DNA of 7,237 nt. It comes from Eubacteriales Family XIII. Incertae Sedis bacterium (GTDB lineage Bacteria > Bacillota > Clostridia > Peptostreptococcales > Anaerovoracaceae). Within the stretch, counting starts at the first letter, position 1; every line of letters starts with the position of its first letter. Below are positions 1-6,392 of the stretch, piece after piece. The DNA lies in the NCBI GenBank assembly GCA_031283865.1, contig JAITAX010000013.1, positions 1-7,237 on the forward strand. Reading direction: 5' to 3'. Made by a program: the position numbers and the translations under genes. The notes under the pieces were generated by a model that worked only from the letters and a program-made list of their open reading frames with translations, did no database searches and had not been told where the DNA came from.

Positions 1-13
1 CAGCCCGCGTTTT

Positions 14-35
14 GTCAAATCTGCGTCAAATCCGC
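14..35. repeat. Two tandem 11-bp direct repeats (GTCAAATCYGC)
   Basis: GTCAAATCTGC (14-24) is followed immediately by GTCAAATCCGC (25-35), with one mismatch. Read on the minus strand, the left copy with its preceding T gives a perfect TTGACA -35 box at 18-13, and the right copy gives TTGACG. The matching -10 for the left copy would lie outside the window, so a leftward promoter is only a possibility. No function is assigned. Confidence 0.6.
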
Positions 36-64
36 GTTGCGCGCGCAGAAAAATGCAAAGACGC

Positions 65-81
65 CCGCCATACGTTGGCGG
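65..81. repeat. 17-bp inverted repeat CCGCCA-TACGT-TGGCGG
   Basis: Six-base arms CCGCCA (65-70) and TGGCGG (76-81) are perfectly complementary around a five-base centre. No T-run follows on either side, so it does not look like a classical intrinsic terminator. It could be an operator-like dyad or the hairpin of an unseen upstream transcript. The dyad is directly visible; any role is inference. Confidence 0.5.
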
Positions 82-83
82 CC

Positions 84-114
84 GCCTCTGAATGGCCTCT
101 GAACCGCCTCTGAA
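84..114. repeat. Three-copy 11-bp-period repeat GCCTCTGAANN
   Basis: GCCTCTGAA occurs exactly at 84-92, 95-103 and 106-114, each copy separated by two variable bases (TG, CC). The period is therefore 11 bp, close to one helical turn. Because 11 is not a multiple of 3, the TGA inside each copy falls in a different forward frame, so all three are closed within 25 bases. The array lies about 28 bp upstream of the candidate glnS promoter. It could be a phased protein-binding array, a remnant of slippage, or chance. Confidence 0.75.
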
Positions 115-141
115 TTGTAATGCCTCCTGCCTGCATTTCGC

Positions 142-170
142 TTGCGTTTTTGCCGAAACTGTGAGAAAAT
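142..170 (+). promoter_or_regulatory. Candidate sigma-70-type promoter for the glnS unit
   Basis: A TTGCGT -35-like hexamer (142-147) is separated by 17 bp from GAAAAT (165-170), which is preceded by TGA at 162-164 and so forms an extended -10 (TGN). The match is 3/6 at the -35 and 4/6 at the -10. This is the most AT-rich stretch upstream of glnS, and it would give a leader of roughly 70 nt. It is the best candidate promoter I see for the four rightward genes. Confidence 0.4.
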
Positions 171-238
171 AAGAACTGCACACGCGGGCCTCCGCTGCAG
201 GAATCAAACGGGCGGCAATGCGAGGCGGCGACGGCGAT

Positions 239-245
239 AAGGAGG
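239..245 (+). promoter_or_regulatory. Strong ribosome binding site of glnS
   Basis: AAGGAGG matches the anti-Shine-Dalgarno consensus fully and ends 4 nt before the ATG at 250. The spacing is a little short, but the match supports this ATG as the glnS start. Confidence 0.8.
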
Positions 246-249
246 AGAC

Positions 250-1914
<1,665 letters not shown>

Positions 1915-1934
1915 CTGATTGAACGGAGTCAAGC

Positions 1935-3095
1935 ATGAACTATTATGAAGAATCGCTGAAACTGCACGCGGCAAATCGCGGGAAATTAGAAACCGTTTCC
2001 AAGGTTCCGCTGAGAAACAAGGACGACCTGTCTACGGCCTATACGCCGGGCGTGGCGCAGCCCTGCACGGCGATACGGGACGATCCCGAGAACGCCTACA
2101 AATACACGCTGAAGAGCCGCACGGTCGCGGTCGTCAGCGACGGTTCGGCTGTGCTCGGTCTCGGCAATATCGGCGGGCTTGCGGCCATCCCCGTCATGGA
2201 GGGCAAGGCGATCCTGTTCAAGGCTTTCGGCGGCATCGACGCCGTGCCGATCTGCCTCGACACGCAGGACGCCGACGAGATTGTGAACATCGTGAAAAAC
2301 ATCGCGCCGGTCTTCGGCGGCATCAATCTGGAGGACATTTCGGCGCCGCGCTGCTTCGAAATCGAACGCAGGCTGCGGGAGCTGCTCGACATACCCGTCT
2401 TTCACGACGACCAGCACGGCACGGCCATCGTGGTTTCCGCCGCCGTCATCAACGCTTGCAAGCTGCTCGAAAAGCCCTTGGACAGCGTCAAGGCCGTAAT
2501 CAACGGCGCGGGCGCGGCCGGCGCAGCCGTCGCGAAAATGCTGCTCGCCCTCGGACTTCGCGATCTTGTGATCTGCGACAGCAAGGGCATCCTCAGCACG
2601 GACAGGCTGTCCGCGCTCTCCGAAGACAAGATTGAGCTGCTCGAAATCACAAACAAAGGGGGGCTCCGGGGCGGCTTGGCCGAAGCGACGGCGGGCCGCG
2701 ATCTCTTCATAGGCGTGTCGGGTCCGCGGCTTTTGACGGAGGATATGGTCGCGTCCATGAACAAGGACCCCATCATATTCGCGATGTCGAATCCGGAGCC
2801 GGAGATCATGCCGCTGCTTGCAAAGACCGCAGGGGCCGCCGTGGTCGGCACGGGGCGCTCCGATTTTCCGAATCAGATCAACAACGTACTTGCCTTTCCG
2901 GGCGTGTTCAAGGGCGCGCTCGCGGCCCGCGCCGGGGCCGTCACGGAGGAGATGAAGCTCGCCGCCGCCTACGCGCTGGCGGAGGTGGTGAAGCCGAGCG
3001 AGCTGAACCCGGATTACATCCTGCCGGACGCGTTCAACGAAGCGGTTGCGGACGCCGTGGCCGACGCCGTGGCGCGTGCATGGAAACGGACATGA
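1935..3095 (+). CDS. NAD-dependent malic enzyme (oxaloacetate-decarboxylating type)
   Basis: Catalyses oxidative decarboxylation of malate to pyruvate and CO2 with reduction of NAD(P), or the reverse carboxylation, in the cytoplasm. The 386 aa match the short bacterial malic enzymes without a phosphotransacetylase domain. The N-terminal malic domain has LSTAYTPGVAQPC (32-44, probable catalytic Tyr36), VVSDGSAVLGLGNIGG (66-81), MEGKAILFK (88-96, probable catalytic Lys91), metal-binding residues in NLEDISAPRCFE (131-142) and FHDDQHGTA (156-164). The C-terminal NAD domain has the Rossmann turn INGAGAAGAA (189-198) and an acid at Asp215 (ICDSKG) that favours NAD over NADP, then AMSNPEPE (283-290). 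An upstream GGAG at 1925-1928 lies 6 nt before the ATG. The Ala/Val/Asp-rich tail includes a 12-bp tandem duplication (3051-3074). The stop overlaps the fumC start, which suggests translational coupling and a shared malate pool. The symbol varies between genomes (maeA, sfcA, mez, mleA), so none is given. Confidence 0.95.
   Translation: MNYYEESLKLHAANRGKLETVSKVPLRNKDDLSTAYTPGVAQPCTAIRDDPENAYKYTLKSRTVAVVSDGSAVLGLGNIGGLAAIPVMEGKAILFKAFGGIDAVPICLDTQDADEIVNIVKNIAPVFGGINLEDISAPRCFEIERRLRELLDIPVFHDDQHGTAIVVSAAVINACKLLEKPLDSVKAVINGAGAAGAAVAKMLLALGLRDLVICDSKGILSTDRLSALSEDKIELLEITNKGGLRGGLAEATAGRDLFIGVSGPRLLTEDMVASMNKDPIIFAMSNPEPEIMPLLAKTAGAAVVGTGRSDFPNQINNVLAFPGVFKGALAARAGAVTEEMKLAAAYALAEVVKPSELNPDYILPDAFNEAVADAVADAVARAWKRT
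3051..3074 (+). repeat. In-frame 12-bp tandem duplication at the malic enzyme C-terminus
   Basis: GACGCCGTGGCC (3051-3062) is followed by GACGCCGTGGCG (3063-3074), differing only at the last base. It encodes DAVADAVA at residues 373-380, near the protein end and 17 nt upstream of the ATG at 3092. Being a multiple of three, gain or loss of a unit would not break the frame. Confidence 0.8.
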
Positions 3096-4462
3096 GCGCG
3101 GCGAACGGCTCTCGCCTGCGCGCGGAAAGGGACGCGATGGGCGAAGTTTGGGTGGAAAACGACAAGCTGTGGGGCGCGCAGACCCAGCGCAGCCTGGAGC
3201 ATTTCAACATCGGCGCGGAGCGTATGCCGCTCCCGCTCATAGAGGCGCTCGTGGTCATAAAGAAAGCGGCGGCGCAGGCCAATCGCGAGCTCGGCGTTCT
3301 CGCGCCCGAAAAGGCGGACGCCATCGAGAGGGCCTGTGACGAGATCCTGCGGGATCTGTCCGCAGGACGCCGCGAGCAGTTCCCGCTTTCCGTATGGCAG
3401 ACGGGGAGCGGCACGCAGACCAATATGAACGTGAATGAAGTTATCGCGCACAAGACGGGCCTGCACCCGAACGACGACGTGAACAAAGGCCAAAGCTCCA
3501 ACGACGTATTTCCGACGGCCATGCACATGGCCGCCGCCGCAGAGGTCACGCGTTTCCTGCTGCCGCGGCTCGCGCGCTTGGAAGAAACCCTTGCGGCGCT
3601 GTCCGAAAGCCATGCGGGCCTTGTCAAGATCGGGCGCACCCACCTGCAGGACGCGACGCCGCTGACGCTCGGGCAGGAAATCGGCGCTTGGCGCACCATG
3701 CTCGCGGAAAACCGGCGCATGATCCAAGACGCGCTCGTTCCCGTGCGCAAACTGGCCGTCGGCGGCACAGCCGTCGGCACGGGGCTGAACGCGCACCCCG
3801 ACTTCGGGCGCTTGGCAACCGAGCGGATCAGCGCGCTCATCTCAATCGAATGCGAAGCGGCCGTGGACAAATTCCACGCGCTGACGAGCAAAGCCGCGCT
3901 CGTGTACCTGCACGGGGCGCTGAAAGCGCTCGCCGCCGATCTGATGAAGATCGCAAACGACGTCAGGCTTCTCGCAAGCGGGCCGCGCTGCGGTCTCGGC
4001 GAGCTTTCCATACCCGAAAACGAACCCGGAAGCTCGATTATGCCGGGCAAGGTCAATCCGACGCAGTGTGAAGCGCTTGCGATGGTCTGCTGTCAGGTCA
4101 TGGGCAACGACGTCGCCGTCGGTCTGGCCGCGTCGCAGGGGCAGCTCCAACTGAACGTGTACATGCCCGTCCTCGCCTACAACCTGCTGCAATCCGTGCG
4201 CCTGCTCGGCGACGCGGCGGCTTCGTTCGACCTGCACTGCGCGCGCGGCATCCGGCCGAATGAGGCTGTGATTAAACGGCATCTCGACGACTCCCTGATG
4301 CTCGTCACCTGCCTGACGCCCGTGATCGGCTACGACAAAGCCGCCCTGATCGCCAAGACCGCGCATCGAAACGGCACGACGCTCAAGGCCGAGACCGTGA
4401 ATCTCGGCTTTCTGACAGAGGAAGCGTTTGACGAGCTGCTGCGCCCGGAGCGCATGGTGTAA
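3092..4462 (+). CDS. fumC: Class II fumarate hydratase (fumarase C)
   Basis: Interconverts fumarate and malate without an iron-sulfur cluster, as a cytoplasmic homotetramer (EC 4.2.1.2). Numbered from the upstream ATG at 3080, the protein shows VWQTGSGTQTNMN (105-117), GQSSNDVFPTAMH (137-149), GRTHLQDATPLTLGQE (185-200, probable catalytic His188) and the family signature GSSIMPGKVNPTQCE (317-331, with the catalytic Ser of the mobile loop). NGTTLKA near the C-terminus is also conserved. Length is 456 aa from 3092 or 460 aa from 3080, both usual. I chose 3092 because it makes an ATGA overlap with the malic enzyme stop and has GGAA at 3082-3085 with 6 nt spacing, whereas 3080 has no visible Shine-Dalgarno. 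The overlap suggests coupled translation. With malic enzyme it forms a pyruvate-malate-fumarate link that would suit fumarate respiration or malate use. Fumarase is preferred over aspartase or argininosuccinate lyase because of the TGSGTQTNMN and loop sequences. Confidence 0.95.
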   Translation: MSAANGSRLRAERDAMGEVWVENDKLWGAQTQRSLEHFNIGAERMPLPLIEALVVIKKAAAQANRELGVLAPEKADAIERACDEILRDLSAGRREQFPLSVWQTGSGTQTNMNVNEVIAHKTGLHPNDDVNKGQSSNDVFPTAMHMAAAAEVTRFLLPRLARLEETLAALSESHAGLVKIGRTHLQDATPLTLGQEIGAWRTMLAENRRMIQDALVPVRKLAVGGTAVGTGLNAHPDFGRLATERISALISIECEAAVDKFHALTSKAALVYLHGALKALAADLMKIANDVRLLASGPRCGLGELSIPENEPGSSIMPGKVNPTQCEALAMVCCQVMGNDVAVGLAASQGQLQLNVYMPVLAYNLLQSVRLLGDAAASFDLHCARGIRPNEAVIKRHLDDSLMLVTCLTPVIGYDKAALIAKTAHRNGTTLKAETVNLGFLTEEAFDELLRPERMV

Positions 4463-4505
4463 GGAAGCGCCAAGCGCCCTATGTACCCCGTGTACTGTGA
4501 CTGTG

Positions 4506-4511
4506 AAAGGA
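4506..4511 (+). promoter_or_regulatory. Ribosome binding site that points to a TTG start for hexokinase
   Basis: AAAGGA lies 9 nt upstream of TTG at 4521 inside a short AT-rich stretch (about 4505-4545). The in-frame GTG codons at 4497 and 4503 and the ATG at 4428 (inside fumC) have no comparable site. This decides the start chosen for the next gene, though GTG at 4503 remains possible. Confidence 0.6.
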
Positions 4512-4520
4512 TTTAAAAAT

Positions 4521-5834
4521 TTGAAAGATTTTATTATAGAATTGGGGCTTGCGTCGAACGCGGACAAGCTGCGGGAATACGTCGCGAATTTTGATGCGGA
4601 GATGCGGCGAGGGCTGTGCGGAGAGGGCGGTTCGCTCCGTATGCTGCCGGCCTATCTCGACCCCGGCGCGATTGCCGACGCCGCCCCCGCAGGCCGCGTC
4701 ATCGCGATAGACGCCGGAGGAACGAACCTGCGCGTCGCGCTCGCGGATTTTGACGAGAGCGGCGCGTTTGACATTCTCCACTGTGAAACATATCCGATCC
4801 CGGGCCTGCGGCAGGAGGTGAGCGCGCGCGCGTTCTTCGAACGGATCGCCGACTGCTTGGCGCCCATCGCCGCGAAGAGTGACCGCATCGGCTTCTGCTT
4901 CTCCAACCCGGCCGTGATACTGCCAAACGGGGACGCGCGTATTCTCGGCTTCACAAAGGAAGTCCGGGTCGACGGCGCGGGCGGACTTGTGATCGGCGAT
5001 GCGCTGCGCGGCGCCCTCAAATCCGCGGGCTTGCCGTTCGAGAAGAGCGTCGTGACGCTGAACGACACCGCTGCGGCCCAGCTCGGCGCCATGGCCGACG
5101 CGAGTGCGCAGGAAAAGCAAGGCGCTTTCGTCGGCTTCGTCTTCGGCACCGGCGTCAATGCCTGTTACGCCGAAAGCAACGAAAACATCCGCAAGGAGGA
5201 GGCCCTCCGCGAAAGACCCGGCGCAACGATCATAAACACGGAAGCCGGCGGCTATGACGGCTTCCCGGAAGCCGAAGCGGACAGGCGCTTCATCGACGCG
5301 ACCGCCGATCCCGAAATGCAGCGTTTTGAAAAGATGTCCTCCGGCGTCTACCAACGCGACAATCTGCTCGAATGGATACGCTTTGCCGCGTCCAAGGGCG
5401 TCTTTTCGGAGGGTTTTGCGGTCAGAGTCAGGGGGCTGAAGCAGATCCCCGTCGGGGAAGCCGACAGCTTTTGCGCCTCACCGCGGGAGGGCGGCGTACT
5501 CGCGGGCCTCTGTCTGAACGCGGCGGACGCGGTGAAGCTGCGGCGTCTCATAGAAGCTTTCTTTGATCGCATTGCATTCATGCTTTCGGTCATGCTGACG
5601 GCCGTCTCGCTCCGCGCGCGCGACGCGGCGCGCGACGCGACGCTCCCCGTCTGCATTTCCGCAGAGGGTACCGCTTTCCATAGCGAGAAACTGCTCAGAG
5701 AGAGCTTAGACCGCTACATGGAACGCGGCGCGCGCGCGCAGTTCGGTCTTGCCTATCGCTTCACGCGCATCGAACACGCGACGATTCGCGGTGCGGCGCT
5801 GGCGGCCTTGGCGGCGACCGGGTCCGATCTGTAG
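4521..5834 (+). CDS. Hexokinase, eukaryotic-type (hexokinase/glucokinase family)
   Basis: Phosphorylates glucose or another hexose at C6 with ATP (EC 2.7.1.1), the entry step of glycolysis, in the cytoplasm. Numbering from the TTG at 4521 (437 aa): phosphate-1 motif IDAGGTNLRVAL (63-74), hexose-binding GFCFSNP (124-130), FTKE (144-147, Thr-Lys as in the family's TKGF), LNDTAAA (180-186, catalytic Asp182), GFVFGTGVNACYAE (205-218, phosphate-2), NTEAGGYDGF (239-248), FEKMSSGVY (269-277) and a degenerate adenosine motif ISAEGTAFHSE (379-389). This order fits the hexokinase family and not ROK glucokinases, which would carry a CxCGxxGC zinc motif. The hexose-binding loops diverge from yeast and mammalian forms (SNPA for SFP, TEAGG for MEWGA), so substrate preference is uncertain. 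The gap to fumC is 58 nt with no clear terminator. A perfect in-frame 12-bp duplication lies at 5616-5639. The start could also be GTG at 4503. Confidence 0.9.
   Translation: MKDFIIELGLASNADKLREYVANFDAEMRRGLCGEGGSLRMLPAYLDPGAIADAAPAGRVIAIDAGGTNLRVALADFDESGAFDILHCETYPIPGLRQEVSARAFFERIADCLAPIAAKSDRIGFCFSNPAVILPNGDARILGFTKEVRVDGAGGLVIGDALRGALKSAGLPFEKSVVTLNDTAAAQLGAMADASAQEKQGAFVGFVFGTGVNACYAESNENIRKEEALRERPGATIINTEAGGYDGFPEAEADRRFIDATADPEMQRFEKMSSGVYQRDNLLEWIRFAASKGVFSEGFAVRVRGLKQIPVGEADSFCASPREGGVLAGLCLNAADAVKLRRLIEAFFDRIAFMLSVMLTAVSLRARDAARDATLPVCISAEGTAFHSEKLLRESLDRYMERGARAQFGLAYRFTRIEHATIRGAALAALAATGSDL
5616..5639 (+). repeat. Perfect in-frame 12-bp tandem duplication within hexokinase
   Basis: GCGCGCGACGCG occurs twice in direct succession (5616-5627 and 5628-5639) and encodes ARDAARDA, residues 366-373 from the TTG start. 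It sits just before the beta strand LPVCISAEG, in what is probably a surface loop or helix end. Frame is kept. It looks like a recent replication-slippage duplication in very GC-rich sequence. Confidence 0.85.
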
Positions 5835-5838
5835 GGGA

Positions 5839-5859
5839 GGGCGGGCCGGAAGACCGCCC
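5839..5859. terminator. Weak GC hairpin between the convergent hexokinase and ilvH genes
   Basis: GGGCGG (5839-5844) and CCGCCC (5854-5859) form a 6-bp stem with a 9-nt loop inside the 45-nt gap between the two facing genes. No T-run follows the stem on either strand, so it lacks the second half of an intrinsic terminator. Its position suggests a shared stop or RNA 3'-end structure for both units. This is inference from placement. Confidence 0.35.
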
Positions 5860-5879
5860 CGCGCGGACGCAGGGCGAGG

Positions 5880-6365
5880 CTACACGCTGTCGGCCCCGCG
5901 CTGCAGGGCGATGGTGCCCGTGCGCGTGATTTCGAGAATGCGGTACTTGGAGAGCAGGTCGATGAGCAAATCAATCTTCTCGGGCCAGTCGCTGTGTTCC
6001 AGCGTCAGCGTGGTATGAGAAATGTCGACGATCTCACAGTCCATGATCTTCGCGATATCGATGATCTCGCTGCGCTGGCTCTCGGACAGCTTCACCTTAA
6101 TCAGCAGCAGTTCCCGTCTTATGATGTCCGCGTTTTTCAGATTCCGCACTTTCAGCACGTCTATGAGCTTGTTGAGCTGCTTTGTGACCTGTTCCGCCGT
6201 ATAATCGTCGCCGTCCACCACGATTGTGACCCGCGAAATCTTGGGGTCATCGGTCGGGCCGACGGCGAGACTGTCAATGTTGAAACCCCTGCGGGCGAAA
6301 AGCCCTGTAATGCGGGTCAGCACGCCCGCCTTATTTTCCACCAAAACCGCTATCGTATGCTTCAT
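5880..6365 (-). CDS. ilvH: Acetolactate synthase small (regulatory) subunit
   Basis: Regulatory subunit of acetohydroxyacid synthase (EC 2.2.1.6), the thiamine-diphosphate enzyme that starts valine, leucine and isoleucine synthesis. It activates the large subunit and binds valine for feedback inhibition. At 161 aa it fits the IlvH/IlvN long form (E. coli IlvH is 163). Residues about 3-77 form the ACT domain (VLVENKAGVLTRITGLF, 7-23; FNIDSLAVGPTDD, 28-40), and the rest is the C-terminal domain (MDCEIVDIS, 108-116; end TIALQRGADSV). Asn11, Gly14 and Asn29, known as valine-site residues in E. coli IlvH, are all present, so valine sensitivity is likely. The start is the ATG at 6365, with GGAGG at 6375-6371 and 5 nt spacing; an in-frame ATG at 6392 would add nine residues not typical of the family. 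It lies 27 nt downstream of ilvE. The catalytic subunit gene is not in the window. Confidence 0.95.
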   Translation of the reverse strand: MKHTIAVLVENKAGVLTRITGLFARRGFNIDSLAVGPTDDPKISRVTIVVDGDDYTAEQVTKQLNKLIDVLKVRNLKNADIIRRELLLIKVKLSESQRSEIIDIAKIMDCEIVDISHTTLTLEHSDWPEKIDLLIDLLSKYRILEITRTGTIALQRGADSV

Positions 6366-6370
6366 TCCGT

Positions 6371-6375
6371 CCTCC
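6371..6375 (-). promoter_or_regulatory. Ribosome binding site of ilvH
   Basis: GGAGG on the minus strand ends 5 nt before the ATG at 6365. It lies in the 27-nt gap after the ilvE stop and favours the shorter start over the in-frame ATG at 6392. Confidence 0.8.
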
Positions 6376-6392
6376 GCGCCTGCCCTGCGCAA

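Larger units (their letters stand above)
1..249. other. Upstream intergenic region of glnS
   Basis: No convincing gene is visible here. The three forward frames stay open from the left edge for only about 30 to 37 codons and all close at the CCTCTGAA repeats (TGA at 89-91, 100-102 and 111-113), so the tail of an upstream gene cannot be excluded. The region holds a tandem 11-bp pair (14-35), an inverted repeat (65-81), a three-copy 11-bp-period repeat (84-114), a candidate promoter (142-170) and the glnS ribosome binding site (239-245). A small hairpin GCGG-GCCT-CCGC (184-195) lies in the presumed leader. Its CCTCC (189-193) could pair with the Shine-Dalgarno GGAGG (241-245), but over only five base pairs. 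I see no T-box or other known riboswitch signature. Confidence 0.6.

Noticed and set aside
3..113. Forward frame open from the left edge to TGA at 111-113, considered as the 3' end of an upstream gene
   Set aside because: It has only about 36 codons, the other two frames are open for a similar length, no recognisable domain is present, and it runs through repeats. A gene tail is possible but unsupported.
171..249. Riboswitch or T-box in the glnS leader
   Set aside because: No T-box signature sequence, specifier stem or terminator with T-run is visible; only a 4-bp hairpin and a 5-base possible pairing with the ribosome binding site.
3034..4056. Long minus-strand open frame of 340 codons opposite fumC
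   Set aside because: It lies wholly antisense to a clear fumarase, overlaps another antisense frame (3014-3796), and its Ser/Arg/Ala-rich translation has no recognisable domain. This is typical of GC-rich coding DNA.
4481..4516. 11-codon Cys/Tyr-containing open frame (MYPVYCDCERI) between fumC and hexokinase, considered as a leader peptide
   Set aside because: The nearest AAGGA (4461-4465) is about 15 nt away, there is no run of regulatory codons, and I see no attenuator hairpin downstream.
4428..4520. ATG start for hexokinase inside fumC
   Set aside because: It would overlap fumC by 35 nt and add a Cys-rich stretch with no family resemblance and no ribosome binding site. TTG at 4521 has a good one.
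4479..5354. Minus-strand open frame of 291 codons opposite hexokinase
   Set aside because: It is antisense to a gene with complete hexokinase motifs and resembles no known protein.
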